Shown one piece after another: positions 18,261 through 27,070 of a stretch of DNA of 64,000 nucleotides. Both the position numbers and the translations under genes were made by a program. Under the pieces are notes generated by a model that was given only the letters and a program-made list of their open reading frames with translations, did not search any database and had not been told where the DNA came from. The stretch lies in contig NZ_QQTY01000003.1 of the NCBI RefSeq assembly GCF_003670115.1, forward strand, positions 434,001-498,000. The letters are read 5' to 3'. The DNA comes from Natronorubrum halophilum (GTDB lineage: Archaea; Halobacteriota; Halobacteria; Halobacteriales; Natrialbaceae). How positions within the stretch are numbered: the stretch's first letter is position 1; the number at the start of each line of letters is the position of its first letter.

Positions 18261-18413
18261 ACCGGATCGTGTCTCGCCAGCCGAGAAAAAGTGGCGGGAT
18301 CGTTCTATACAGTGCCACGAAGTCGATACGAGCGTTCAATTCGCCAGGAAGACGGTCGCACTGCAATCCGCCGCACTCTCGGGACGCGTGGTCTCCTGCA
18401 GACGGGTGACGGA

Positions 18414-19070
18414 TCAGACGATGCGGAACAGGCCTGCAAGCAAAACGAGTAGTAGCAACACGGGGGTCACTCTGAGTGCCACGTTGCGCATCGGCAGCAA
18501 CCGCGCCTTGTTCGACCAGTTGATAACGGAGCTACAGACCTGAACGGGACCGAAGATATCGCGCCGTCGCAACAGCTTGGACGCCGCCACAGTCTCGTCG
18601 GCCCACTCGAGAAACGGCTGCAGATCCGGATGTGCCGTACTCTCCCGCGTCATCTCGAGACCCAGTTCGATGTTGTACTCGAAGGCGACCTGCGTGATGT
18701 TCGCGGAGCCGATGATACACCGCGGATTCGGGCCGTCGCGGATGTAGAGCTTGGCGTGGAGCCCCCGCGATTGCTTGTATAGTTCCACTCGATCGGAGTC
18801 GTCGAGCGCCCAGAGGTCGTAGGCGATCCGGGCCGAGAACTGATCGGAGGCGGGGCCGACGACCACAATCAGTTTGTTTTCTCGAGAGCGCTCGAGAAAC
18901 GAGACGATGTCGGCACGTATCGCGAGATAGCCCTGGTATGTGAAATAGCCGCTGACAAGGTAGATCGTCCCGTCGCCGGCAAACAGGTCGGTCAACGCCT
19001 CCTGGACCCGACGGTCGGAGTCGTTCGTTCCCAGTAGCCCGACGGTCGATTCATCCTCAGTCTCGTTCAT
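18414..19070 (-). CDS. Phospholipase D-like domain protein with a C-terminal membrane anchor
   Basis: This 218-residue protein carries one HKD motif, HAKLYIRD at residues 105-112 (HxKxxxxD), followed by CIIGSANIT. This is the catalytic core of the PLD superfamily (phospholipases, nucleases, cardiolipin synthases). One motif means it would have to work as a dimer, as Nuc-type nucleases do. The first 100 residues contain the Rossmann-like half-domain (TIYLVSGYFTYQGYLAIRADI). The last 20 residues are strongly hydrophobic (VTPVLLLLVLLAGLF), suggesting anchoring to the membrane. It lies 66 bp downstream of the EEP-family gene on the same strand, so the two phosphodiesterase-type enzymes may be co-transcribed. 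Confidence 0.83.
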   Translation of the reverse strand: MNETEDESTVGLLGTNDSDRRVQEALTDLFAGDGTIYLVSGYFTYQGYLAIRADIVSFLERSRENKLIVVVGPASDQFSARIAYDLWALDDSDRVELYKQSRGLHAKLYIRDGPNPRCIIGSANITQVAFEYNIELGLEMTRESTAHPDLQPFLEWADETVAASKLLRRRDIFGPVQVCSSVINWSNKARLLPMRNVALRVTPVLLLLVLLAGLFRIV

Positions 19071-19136
19071 CGACTCACCTCTAGTGGCGAGGGTATTGAA
19101 TTCTGGGTGTTACGTTCCGGGCGGCCCGCGAGTCGC

Positions 19137-19916
19137 TTACCGGCCCGTTTCCAGTACGATCGGCCGGTGGTCGGACAACTGGACATCGAGAACGTCGCAT
19201 CGTTCGACGTCGATGGACGGCGAGCAAAGGAACAGGTCGAGACTGCGCGAGGTGACCAGCAGGTCGTCGAGCGGTCGCGACGGAACGGTCTCACCGGGGA
19301 CTCGCGTCTCGAGTCCCGTTCGGTCGGAGAAGGCGTCCAGTTCGTCGGTCTCGGCGAAGGTGTTGAAATCGCCGGTCACGATAACGTCCCGTCCGTCGGT
19401 TCGCTTGGCGATCAGTTCGGCGAGCTGGCGGAGCTGGCGTCCCCTGCTCCGAGCACCCAACGAGAGGTGGACGACGAACAGGACCGTGTCGGCTGTGAGT
19501 TCCATCTCGATGACGAGCCGTTTCCGACCGGCCGACAGGTAGTGTGTGGTCGCCAGACGGTCCGTGCGCGAGAGAACGGCGTTCGCGAGGTGGCCGAAGA
19601 ACGGCAGCAACTCGACGATCCCGCCGTCGCCGTACTTGTTGGCGACGTCGCCTCCGTAGGACAGGCCTCGCTCTCGGAGCGACTCGACGAGCGTTCGAAA
19701 CTGCCCGCCGGTGATCGTCCGGTGGGACCCTCGGTCGACCTCGAGGAGCGAAACCACATCGGGGCTCTCACGCTCGATAACCCCGACGAGCTGCTCGAGT
19801 TTCCGCCGTTCCGTCTCGGCGTCGCCGAGCAGCGAGCCGACCGGTGGCGGAACGTACCCGCCGAGAATGTTCTGGTATCCGAGCAGGTAGCCGGCGTTAC
19901 AAGAGAGGATCTTCAT
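19137..19916 (-). CDS. Endonuclease/exonuclease/phosphatase (EEP) family protein
   Basis: This 259-residue EEP-fold protein starts with MKILSCNAGYLLG (first strand with the metal-contacting Asn), then VVSLLEVDRG with the metal-binding Glu. VTGDFNTF supplies the central Asp and Asn, and SDHRPIVLE at the C terminus supplies the catalytic Asp-His pair. The family cleaves phosphodiesters in DNA, RNA or phospholipid/inositol substrates using Mg2+. No signal peptide is apparent. The adjacent PLD-like gene acts on the same bond type, so joint action on nucleic acid or lipid is possible but unproven. Confidence 0.85.
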   Translation of the reverse strand: MKILSCNAGYLLGYQNILGGYVPPPVGSLLGDAETERRKLEQLVGVIERESPDVVSLLEVDRGSHRTITGGQFRTLVESLRERGLSYGGDVANKYGDGGIVELLPFFGHLANAVLSRTDRLATTHYLSAGRKRLVIEMELTADTVLFVVHLSLGARSRGRQLRQLAELIAKRTDGRDVIVTGDFNTFAETDELDAFSDRTGLETRVPGETVPSRPLDDLLVTSRSLDLFLCSPSIDVERCDVLDVQLSDHRPIVLETGR

Positions 19917-20089
19917 AGCGTATCAGGGTGGAGGACGTCTCGGCTACTCGTTCGATCTTTGCCGGGTGGACCGTATCTCTGCGTTATGAACACTGATCCC
20001 CGTATGGCGTCCGAGATATTAAGCATATAGCAATTGTCCCGCCGGTCGACGCTTCGTGAGAAGATCTGTGAGCTTCATTGTGAACTACC

Positions 20090-20437
20090 CTACCCTACTC
20101 GCTTACGGCTGACGCCGTTCGCTCCTTGAGGGTAGGGCTTCCTGTTTCCACGACGCGCTTTGCAGATACGGACGTATCCACAGGGAGCGCAGTCTCCACA
20201 GGCGTTCGAAAATCGCTGTGCGATTTTCGCAGCCCATCAGAATCGGGGAGCGATTCTGAGGACGTTGATTCGGAGTGTCCCACTCCTATATCTTGTAGAC
20301 CGCGAGAAAGGATGTTCCACGCCGCGTTCGCGTCCCTGTCCGCCTCAAACCCGCAGGCAGGACAGGCGTGTTCACGGACCCACAGCGGCTTCTTCGTCGA
20401 AACGCCGCACGCCGCGCACTCTTTCGTCGTTCTTCTA
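20090..20437 (-). pseudogene. C-terminal remnant of an IS200/IS605-type tnpB
   Basis: On the minus strand the frame reads a TnpB zinc ribbon (KECAACG, then EHACPACGFEADRDAN) followed by AAWNILSRGLQDIGVGHSE and a variable tail ending in TLKERTASAVSE. This is the usual haloarchaeal TnpB C terminus. An in-frame stop lies immediately before the zinc ribbon, and the catalytic RuvC part is missing, so this is a truncated relic. The tail is encoded by several short hairpins (for example GAAAATCGCTGTGCGATTTTC at about 20208-20230, and a pair around CAGAATCGGGGAGCGATTCTG). The segment downstream of the stop (GTAAGCGAGTAGGGTAG) is the typical right end. Intact TnpB is an RNA-guided nuclease; this copy cannot be. 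Confidence 0.82.
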
Positions 20438-20499
20438 TGCTACTCTACTGCAAAAACGTTGCGGCTGCGCGGGCCTATGGGCCTACCACCGAACCGTGT

Positions 20500-20645
20500 A
20501 TGAGAATCGTGCGGCGTTGACGAGACACTTCGCGTCTCGTTCGCACACCAGAAATCTTCGATTTCTGGGGACGCTGTATCCCCTCCCTGCTCGCGCCTTC
20601 CCTTCGGTCGGCGCTCGCTGAGGAAGGGGGCTTAGCGCCTCAATT
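20500..20645. other. Hairpin-rich segment next to the tnpB remnant
   Basis: Short perfect stems occur in quick succession (GACGAGAC-ACTTCGC-GTCTCGTTC, then CCAGAAATC-TTC-GATTTCTGG, and a longer one in the last 50 bases). It is probably further decayed IS200/IS605 DNA. No coding capacity is apparent. Confidence 0.45.
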
Positions 20646-20691
20646 CAGCTAAACTAACTCCACGGCCTACTCGGTTCTCAAACTGGCCTAA

Positions 20692-20777
20692 CTATAGTAA
20701 CAACTGAAAGTCAGTGCACACCCGATCGCACGACAGCTGTGCGATCGGTGTGTAAATAGTTTCAGTTGTTACTATAG
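20692..20777. repeat. Palindromic MITE (86 bp)
   Basis: Perfect 18-bp terminal inverted repeats CTATAGTAACAACTGAAA (20692-20709) and TTTCAGTTGTTACTATAG (20760-20777) enclose a second inverted repeat, CACACCCGATCGCAC and GTGCGATCGGTGTG. Nearly the whole unit can fold as one hairpin. The outer CTATAG may include a short target duplication. A decayed copy lies at 52241-52317. Confidence 0.8.
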
Positions 20778-20871
20778 ACACTCCCTGTCCGTCACTCGTA
20801 CTCCGTTGTTCGAGCGCACCGACCGCCCCAAACCGTTCGATGCCTTGTGTACTCAAGGCCGATCGCGTCGT

Positions 20872-22074
20872 TCAGTCGTCGCTCTCGGCGAATCGAAGCC
20901 AATCCCAGTCGACGCCCTGTGTCGACCGGAAGCCAATACTCATTTCGTCTGCGATGCCATCCGTCACACTCGTGCTGACGGTGCCGAGTATAGTGCCGTC
21001 GAGCTCTTGGATCCGAAACGCGACCCCCTTAGAACTGTCAGCGATAAACCGACAGTCGATAGTCTTGTCGACCAAATTCGGAAGTCTCGAGTTCATATCA
21101 TGGATTTCAACACCACTCCCCGTCTCTCGACCGATCCGAATTCCACCGTTCGGGTCAATAATGAGCCGCCACCCCGGGGTTTCTGTGGACCAAACGTCGT
21201 CCTCCATCCCGAGAAGAATCCAGGGCTGGACGGTGTTCGAGCTGGGACGCATAAGTACGGAGATCTCGCGGCCGTCTTCGGGATAATTCGGTAGTCCCTG
21301 ACCGGGGAAGGAACGAACGTTCGAGTCGCCGCGTTGCCGAATACCCTGACTCGAGTCCTCGTGTAGGGCCGCACTCGAGGAGACGTTGGCGTTGCCAGTC
21401 CCGTCAAGCGTCCACGGACCCAACTGACCGCCGCTGTCGTAGTCCTCGAAGTCGTCGATCATCAGCGCAGCTAAATCGTCGGGTTCGTCACTCTCGTTGC
21501 TGGGATCGTCGATCTCGAGTTCGTATGCAGCGGCGTCCTTGCAGTTACTGAGCGGGAACGAGTAGATGGCGGTGTCGTTCGGTGAGGGACCAGGTTCGTC
21601 GGCGTAGTACGTACTCGCGAGTTTGGCGCCGTCCGCGTTGTAGATTCGTGCTTCCATGTTGACGACGATTTCGTCGTCGTCGGCGTTCTCGAGCTCAACG
21701 TGGACATTACATCCGTCTCCCGGCGGGTCGTCGTTCCAGGAGTAGGCATGTCTCGGGGCCGAGAGAGCCTCACTTACGGCCTCAGAGATAATCACTTCGC
21801 CCTCTATGGACGTGTCCTCATATACCTGATCGTCATCATCTGAGTCGCTCGATTCGTTGTCCTGTTCATCGTCGTTTTCAGTGTCGTTCTCGTCAGTCCC
21901 CTTGTCCTGTTCATCGTCGTTTTCAGTGTCGTTCTCGCTGTTCTCGTCGGGCCCGTTGTCCTGTTCGGGATTCTCCCCGGTTTCGTCATCAGTTGATTCG
22001 ATGAAGTCCCCGCATCCGGCTAGCGTTACCGAGAGCGCCGTTCCGGCACCGCCAAGTATCGCTCGTCGTCGCAT
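20872..22074 (-). CDS. Secreted lipoprotein with acidic repeats and a concanavalin-like domain
   Basis: This 400-residue protein starts with a Tat-like RRRAILGGAG and a lipobox TLAGC (Cys about residue 21), so it is exported and lipid-anchored. Residues 25-85 are an Asp/Glu/Asn/Gly-rich linker containing two copies of an 11-residue unit (DTENDDEQD). The next 110 residues form a beta-rich domain of unknown family. The last 190 residues (IDDFEDYDSGGQLGPWTLDGTG onward, with SVLMRPSSN, WRLIIDPNGGIRIGRE and VDWDWLRF) look like a concanavalin/laminin-G-type jelly-roll found in surface glycan-binding proteins. The frame extends 33 codons upstream, but the ATG at 22074 puts the signal peptide at the terminus. 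Binding target is unknown. Confidence 0.72.
   Translation of the reverse strand: MRRRAILGGAGTALSVTLAGCGDFIESTDDETGENPEQDNGPDENSENDTENDDEQDKGTDENDTENDDEQDNESSDSDDDDQVYEDTSIEGEVIISEAVSEALSAPRHAYSWNDDPPGDGCNVHVELENADDDEIVVNMEARIYNADGAKLASTYYADEPGPSPNDTAIYSFPLSNCKDAAAYELEIDDPSNESDEPDDLAALMIDDFEDYDSGGQLGPWTLDGTGNANVSSSAALHEDSSQGIRQRGDSNVRSFPGQGLPNYPEDGREISVLMRPSSNTVQPWILLGMEDDVWSTETPGWRLIIDPNGGIRIGRETGSGVEIHDMNSRLPNLVDKTIDCRFIADSSKGVAFRIQELDGTILGTVSTSVTDGIADEMSIGFRSTQGVDWDWLRFAESDD
21857..21937. repeat. 36-bp direct repeat encoding the acidic linker
   Basis: The same 36-bp sequence occurs at 21857-21892 and 21902-21937 (45-bp period) inside the lipoprotein gene. The repeats are identical at DNA level, which suggests recent slippage or unequal exchange. 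Confidence 0.8.
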
Positions 22075-22406
22075 GAGTAGGTATTCTATACGGGATGAAT
22101 AACAGTACCGAATTCCGGATCTCATGGGGTGCAGACATTTGTTCTGGGCGAATCCGAGGGCCGAGTTAATCACTAAACCGCGTACTGTCTGTACAAATTA
22201 CTTGATCGGGTTCTGAACATCGTTGTACGGTCGTTCGTGCAAGATGCCTGCTACTCACTACCGACCGGATAACCGTGTCTGATGAATGACTAACACGGCC
22301 ATCCGTCTGTTGGTTCGTGTTATCACGATTCCCGCAAACAGTTTAATTGAGCCTCTGATAGGCACTACAACGACTTTGAAACGGTCACATACTATGCAAT
22401 GATAAC
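22075..22406. other. Divergent intergenic region
   Basis: A 332-bp gap between the divergent lipoprotein and EamA genes. It should hold both promoters, but I see no unambiguous motif, repeat or RNA gene. Confidence 0.4.
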
Positions 22407-23402
22407 ATGACAAAAACAGAAGACATGTTGCTATTCGGTGCGCTCGCATTCGTCTGGGGAACAGCCTTCACAGCGATCGAAATTGGGCTGGAAACCCTGC
22501 CGCCACTCCTCTTCGCAGCGGCTCGCTTAGACATCGCTGCGTTCATCTTCACCGGCGTTGTTCTACTCAGCCGAATCAAGTGGGTACCTCGGACTAGCGC
22601 GGACCTGGCGCTCATCCTCTCGAACGGCATCCTCGTCATCGGAGCGCACTTCGCGTTTTCCTTCATCGGCCAGAGTTACGTCTCGAGTGGTGTCGCCGCG
22701 ATCGTCCTCAGTTTCACACCGATCATCACTCCCGTCATCGCGATCCGTCTCCTTCCAGCAGAACGCATCTACGCGACCGACGTTATCGGTCTCTGTACCG
22801 GGCTCGTCGGCGTGATCGCGATCGCGATCGCCGGCGGGTCATTCGACGGACAACTCCTCGGCATCGGACTGCTCCTCGCGTCCGCAGTCGTCTTCGCGCT
22901 CGGCTCCGTGCTGACGGAACGTTGGACGCCGGTCCTCCCGACAATGTCGCTCCACACGTGGTCGATGGTTACCGGTGCGCTGTTCCTCCACGCTATCGCC
23001 TACGCTTATTCAGGGGCGTCGATACGGGACGTGACGTGGACGCCGTCAGCCGCCGCCGCGCTCACGTATCTTGGTATCTTCGCTACAGCGGGAGGGTTCC
23101 TTCTCTACTTCACCTTGCTGAACCGGATCGGCGCAACGAACGCCGGTCTTATCAACTACGCATCACCCGTTGTCGCGACGATCTTCGGTGCGACGCTCCT
23201 CGGTGAGCAAATCACCACAGCGACCGTTGCGGGATTCGCACTCATCGTTGCCGGATTCGCGCTTTGCAATATCCGACCGCTCTGGCGGGTGACTCGGACC
23301 ATGCAGAGCCCGGCCGTACGTAATCGGTCGCTCGAGCGCAATGAAGTCCGCGTCCAAGGTAACGTGTACAAGACGAAGGCCGACTCGCAGAACTACCTGT
23401 AG
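22407..23402 (+). CDS. DMT-superfamily transporter (EamA family)
   Basis: This 331-residue membrane protein has ten predicted transmembrane helices in two EamA repeats. The first is GALAFVWGTAFTAIEIGLETLPPLLFAAARLDIAAF and the second begins GIGLLLASAVVFALGSVLTERW. The second repeat has the family-typical VVATIFGATLLGEQITTATVAGFALIVAGF near residues 250-280. Members export amino acids, purines or other small metabolites; the substrate is unknown here. The C-terminal 45 residues are a soluble basic tail. It is not in an obvious operon, and a decayed TnpB end follows directly after its stop. Confidence 0.92.
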   Translation: MTKTEDMLLFGALAFVWGTAFTAIEIGLETLPPLLFAAARLDIAAFIFTGVVLLSRIKWVPRTSADLALILSNGILVIGAHFAFSFIGQSYVSSGVAAIVLSFTPIITPVIAIRLLPAERIYATDVIGLCTGLVGVIAIAIAGGSFDGQLLGIGLLLASAVVFALGSVLTERWTPVLPTMSLHTWSMVTGALFLHAIAYAYSGASIRDVTWTPSAAAALTYLGIFATAGGFLLYFTLLNRIGATNAGLINYASPVVATIFGATLLGEQITTATVAGFALIVAGFALCNIRPLWRVTRTMQSPAVRNRSLERNEVRVQGNVYKTKADSQNYL

Positions 23403-23413
23403 CCGACCGAGTA

Positions 23414-23466
23414 CACTACCCGATTCGCTTACGCCTGACGTCATTCGTACCTTGAGGACGGGGGAT
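23414..23466 (-). repeat. Solo TnpB-element 3' end
   Basis: The sequence CTACCCGATTCGCTTACGCC continuing to CCTTGAGGACGGG matches, with scattered mismatches, the end of the tnpB remnant at 20086-20140 (CTACTCGCTTACGGCTGACG and CCTTGAGGGTAGGG). There is no reading frame for TnpB beside it, so only the structured right end remains. Confidence 0.55.
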
Positions 23467-23517
23467 GTCTCTCCGAAAACATCAACAGTAAAGACGTAAC
23501 AGCCCCACGACATTCGT

Positions 23518-23799
23518 ATGGTGTACAACCTTTCCCGCTGGTTTGAGACGAAGCCGTTCCAACAGCAGATCATCATCCTCGCGGTTGTTCTCGATCCGAT
23601 CGGATTTGCCGCTGGCTACCTGCTCGCTCCCTCCCTGGGCGTTGAGCCGCTAATGGGTGGTGTCTACGGCCTTCTCGTCGCGAGTCTGCCGATGTCCTGG
23701 CTCGTTATGCGACAAAGCTCTTCACCAGTGAATCGGTCGGGACGTGAGTCGGGATATCGTTTACCACCCGGCGTCGACCGTTCTCACAGCGCGGTCTGA
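23518..23799 (+). CDS. Small hypothetical membrane protein
   Basis: This 93-residue protein has two hydrophobic helices (IIILAVVLDPIGFAAGYLLAP at about 19-39 and LMGGVYGLLVASLPMSWLV at about 46-64) and a charged C-terminal tail. No family is recognised. The composition and the position of the helices make a real gene likely. It stands alone between the EamA gene and a gene-free stretch. Confidence 0.55.
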   Translation: MVYNLSRWFETKPFQQQIIILAVVLDPIGFAAGYLLAPSLGVEPLMGGVYGLLVASLPMSWLVMRQSSSPVNRSGRESGYRLPPGVDRSHSAV

Positions 23800-24281
23800 A
23801 ACAACACGGATGTAATTTCCCACCTATCTCGTATATTGCCATAACTTCCGAAAGACAGTCTTGTATAAATTTTGCAATAGATATGCGGAACGCATTTCGA
23901 CAGTGTTGCGTACGGGAGGACATCGAATCAGACGTTGCCTCTCCGTACTAACAGACGCCGAGGAGCACAATATTCTCGAGGCGATGACAGCGAATTGCAC
24001 ATCTCCTTCTTTCGATTAGAGCTGAAAGGACGAGTTCGACCGCGTCGATCGAAACTACAGCAAACGTGAGTCACACGCCCGAGAACGAGAATTGATTCGG
24101 CCACCACGCTCGAGTTGCGGTCGGTCGAACGTTGGATGGTCCTGTTCGATATACACATTACTGTCCTCTACAATACTCAAACAAGTCACTCGTAAGACAT
24201 CACCCGATTGGGTGATAACACGTCGGTATATGACGAAAATAGGTACTTTCGTCACGACGGACCACGCCAACAGCCTACGAG
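23800..24281. other. Non-coding stretch
   Basis: About 480 bp without a supportable gene, AT-richer than the flanking genes. No repeat or known motif was seen. Confidence 0.4.
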
Positions 24282-24941
24282 TTACGACGGATGTCGCTGG
24301 AGATCGACCGCCGGATACCGTTCCGTCCAGTCTTCACCCGTCGTACGCGCGACCTCGTACACTCGCTCGAGTTCGGTGACGGCGTCGTGGTGTTCGTCGA
24401 CGCGGACGTCGTGTTCGAGTCGTGGCGTCTCCGGATCGAACACGGAGAGTGCCGCGCTCTGGGCGTGATCGCCTCGTTTGTCGCCACCGGCGTCCTCGCC
24501 GGCACGGAGTGCGACGAGGAGTCGTTCGTCGAGCGACCGATCGGCGTCGCGCTCGAACGCGTCGCCGACCGCCTCGAGGACGCTCTCGCCGGTGAGCATG
24601 TTACCGGCGACCGTGTAGCCGTCACCGTCGAGGTGTCCGGCCCACGACTCGCACGCGTCGCCCGTCGCTGTGACGGTCGTCCCCGTGCCGTCGACCCCGT
24701 GGACCTGTCGACGGTCCGCGTTCGGATCCGCCTCGAGCTGCGTCCGGACGGCGTCGTCGATCGGCACTCCGTCCTCAAGTTGCCGAGTCGTCCGAACGCC
24801 GATCGGGGTGTTCGTGGTCGCCTGCGTACAGACCGCGCCGTCGTGGCAGACGAAGGAGGCGGTCGATCCGACGGCGATCGCCTTCGTCGCTATCGCGACG
24901 CCGTGGCGGCCGTCGACCGTCGCACAGATGGAGAACGTCAC
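24282..24941 (-). CDS. DUF1028 domain-containing protein
   Basis: This 219-residue protein has the DUF1028 pattern, an Ntn-hydrolase-like family: [25 protein letters not shown] at the N terminus, CTQATTNTPIGVR, then YTVAGNMLTGESVLEAV, and GGDKRGDHAQSAALSVFD. Family members are often encoded next to peptide transporters or amidases and may be peptidases or amidases themselves, but activity is mostly untested. Its start overlaps the ABC ATPase stop by four bases, so it is the last gene of the five-gene transporter operon. That suggests it acts on the imported compound. Confidence 0.87.
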   Translation of the reverse strand: MTFSICATVDGRHGVAIATKAIAVGSTASFVCHDGAVCTQATTNTPIGVRTTRQLEDGVPIDDAVRTQLEADPNADRRQVHGVDGTGTTVTATGDACESWAGHLDGDGYTVAGNMLTGESVLEAVGDAFERDADRSLDERLLVALRAGEDAGGDKRGDHAQSAALSVFDPETPRLEHDVRVDEHHDAVTELERVYEVARTTGEDWTERYPAVDLQRHPS

Positions 24942-27070
24942 AGCTGTTTCGCCTCCGATTCGGACGACCGCCCGACGAGTGGCTCGCTCATCGCCTCACA
25001 CGAGAGGTGACAGGCGATCGTGTGGTCGTCGTTCTCGCCGACCGGCTCGGGACGTGGTTCGTCGCGTTCGCACTCCGGACCGATTTTCTTCGGACACCGG
25101 GTGTGGAACGGACAGCCCGACGGCGGATCGAGCGGGCTGGGAACCGTTCCCTCGAGGAGAATCCGTTCCGTCCGTGCGTCCGGGTTCGCGTGGGGAACGG
25201 CCGACAGGAGGCTTTCCGTGTAGGGGTGGTACGGCGGTTCGAACACCTGCTCGACCGATCCGAACTCGGCGATCTTGCCGAGGTACATGACGGCGACGCG
25301 GTCACAGAGGTGCTGGACGACGCTGATGTTGTGTGAGATGAAGAGGTACGAGAGGCCGAACTCGTCCTGGATGTCGTCGAGCAGGTTGAGGATCTGGGCC
25401 TGAACGCTCACGTCCAGCGCCGACACCGGTTCGTCACAGACGATGAGATCCGGTTCGACGGCGAGCGCGTTCGCGATGGCGATCCGCTGTTGCTGACCGC
25501 CCGAGAACTGGTGGGGGTACTTGTCGATGTCGCCCGCCTGCAATCCGACGCGCTCGAGCAGGGTCTCGATCCGCTCGCGTTTTTCGTCCCCGGTCGCGAT
25601 ACCGTGTTTTTCCATGCCGCGACCGATGATCTGGCCGACGGTTTTGCGCGGATTAAGCGAACTCTTCGGGTCCTGGAAGATGATCTGCATCTCCTGACGG
25701 AGGCTTCGGATCTCCGACTTCCCGAGGTCGTGAAGCGGATGGCCGTCGAAGTACACCTCGCCACCGGTCGGTTCGAGCAACTGCATGACGGTCCTCGCGA
25801 CCGTCGACTTCCCGCAGCCGCTCTCCCCGACCAGCCCGACCGTTTCGCCGCGGTTGATGGTAAAACTCACGCCGTCGACCGCTTTGACGTACCGACGCTC
25901 GAGCGTCAGGCTGCCACCGTCGGTTCGCGTAAGCGAGAGGTTTCCGAACAGGCCGTCGCCCGCCGAGAAGTGCTTCTCGAGGTTTCGAACCTCCAGCAGC
26001 GGTTCGGTGTGTTCCTCTCGGCGACGGTGTCCGGTATCGTCCCCGACGGCGGGTTCCGAAAGGTCGAGTTCGTCGGTCCGGATACACGCGGCGTGAGCGC
26101 CGGGTGCGCCCGGTACGGCCTCGAGTTCTGGATCGGGGCCGACGCGACAGTCGTCGGTCGCGTGCGGACAGCGGTCGGCGAAGTTACAGCCGTCCGGCAG
26201 CGCCTGCAGATCGGGCATCGACCCGTCGAGCGCGTACAGTCGATTCCGGTTCGCGCCGACTTCCGGAATCGCGTCGATGAGCGTCCGGGTGTAGGGATGT
26301 CTCGGCCGATCGAAGATATCCGTGACTGGCCCCGTTTCGACGAGGTTTCCGGCGTACATGACCCCGACGCGGTCGCAGGTCTGGGCGACGACGCCGAGGT
26401 TGTGGGTGATCATCAGGATCGCGACGTCGTGCGTTTCGCGCAGGTCGTTGAGCAACTCGAGGATTTTCGCCTGCGTCGTCACGTCGAGCGCCGTCGTCGG
26501 CTCGTCCGCGATGATGAGGTCCGGCTCGCAGGCGAGTCCGATCGCGATGAGGACGCGCTGTCGCATGCCGCCGGAGAACTCGTGGGGATACTCGTCGATA
26601 CGCGATTCGGGATCCGGAATCTCGACTTCTTCCATCGCGTCGATCGCGACCTCGCGAGCTTCGGATTCGCTGACGTCCTGGTGGAGACGGACGGTCTCGA
26701 TGATCTGCTGACCGACCGTGAGAACGGGGTTGAGCGACGTCATCGGGTCCTGTGGGATAAGCGCGATCTCGTTTCCGCGAACGCGTTGCATCTCCTTTTC
26801 CGAGCGCTCGAGGAGGTCCTCGCCGTCGAACCTGATCGAACCCGACACGATCTCGCCCGGATACGGAACGAGGCGCATGATCGATTTCGCCGTGACGCTC
26901 TTTCCGGCACCCGACTCGCCGACGATTCCCATCACTTCCCCTCGCTCGAGGGCGAACGAGACGTCGTCGACTGCGGTGACGGTTCCGTCTTCGGTCTGAA
27001 ACTGGGTGCGGAGCGCTTCGACTGAGAGCAGCGGATCGGTCGTCGGAGTGGTTGTGTTGGTGGTCGTCAT
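24938..27070 (-). CDS. Dipeptide-type ABC transporter ATP-binding protein, fused DppD-DppF
   Basis: This 710-residue protein contains two complete ATPase halves. The first (1-340) has Walker A GESGAGKS, signature SGGMRQR, Walker B LIIADEP and the oligopeptide-transporter C-terminal motif with [10 protein letters not shown]. The second (about 350-710) has [22 protein letters not shown] and a matching CPFHTRC Cys cluster. Bacterial Dpp/Opp systems usually use two separate proteins; fusions are known in archaea. It energises the two permeases that precede it. It overlaps both neighbours by four bases, showing translational coupling. Confidence 0.93.
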   Translation of the reverse strand: MTTTNTTTPTTDPLLSVEALRTQFQTEDGTVTAVDDVSFALERGEVMGIVGESGAGKSVTAKSIMRLVPYPGEIVSGSIRFDGEDLLERSEKEMQRVRGNEIALIPQDPMTSLNPVLTVGQQIIETVRLHQDVSESEAREVAIDAMEEVEIPDPESRIDEYPHEFSGGMRQRVLIAIGLACEPDLIIADEPTTALDVTTQAKILELLNDLRETHDVAILMITHNLGVVAQTCDRVGVMYAGNLVETGPVTDIFDRPRHPYTRTLIDAIPEVGANRNRLYALDGSMPDLQALPDGCNFADRCPHATDDCRVGPDPELEAVPGAPGAHAACIRTDELDLSEPAVGDDTGHRRREEHTEPLLEVRNLEKHFSAGDGLFGNLSLTRTDGGSLTLERRYVKAVDGVSFTINRGETVGLVGESGCGKSTVARTVMQLLEPTGGEVYFDGHPLHDLGKSEIRSLRQEMQIIFQDPKSSLNPRKTVGQIIGRGMEKHGIATGDEKRERIETLLERVGLQAGDIDKYPHQFSGGQQQRIAIANALAVEPDLIVCDEPVSALDVSVQAQILNLLDDIQDEFGLSYLFISHNISVVQHLCDRVAVMYLGKIAEFGSVEQVFEPPYHPYTESLLSAVPHANPDARTERILLEGTVPSPLDPPSGCPFHTRCPKKIGPECERDEPRPEPVGENDDHTIACHLSCEAMSEPLVGRSSESEAKQL

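Noticed and set aside
20100-20640. Hairpin series read as a possible CRISPR array
   Set aside because: Stems differ from each other in sequence and spacing, and the region encodes a TnpB tail.
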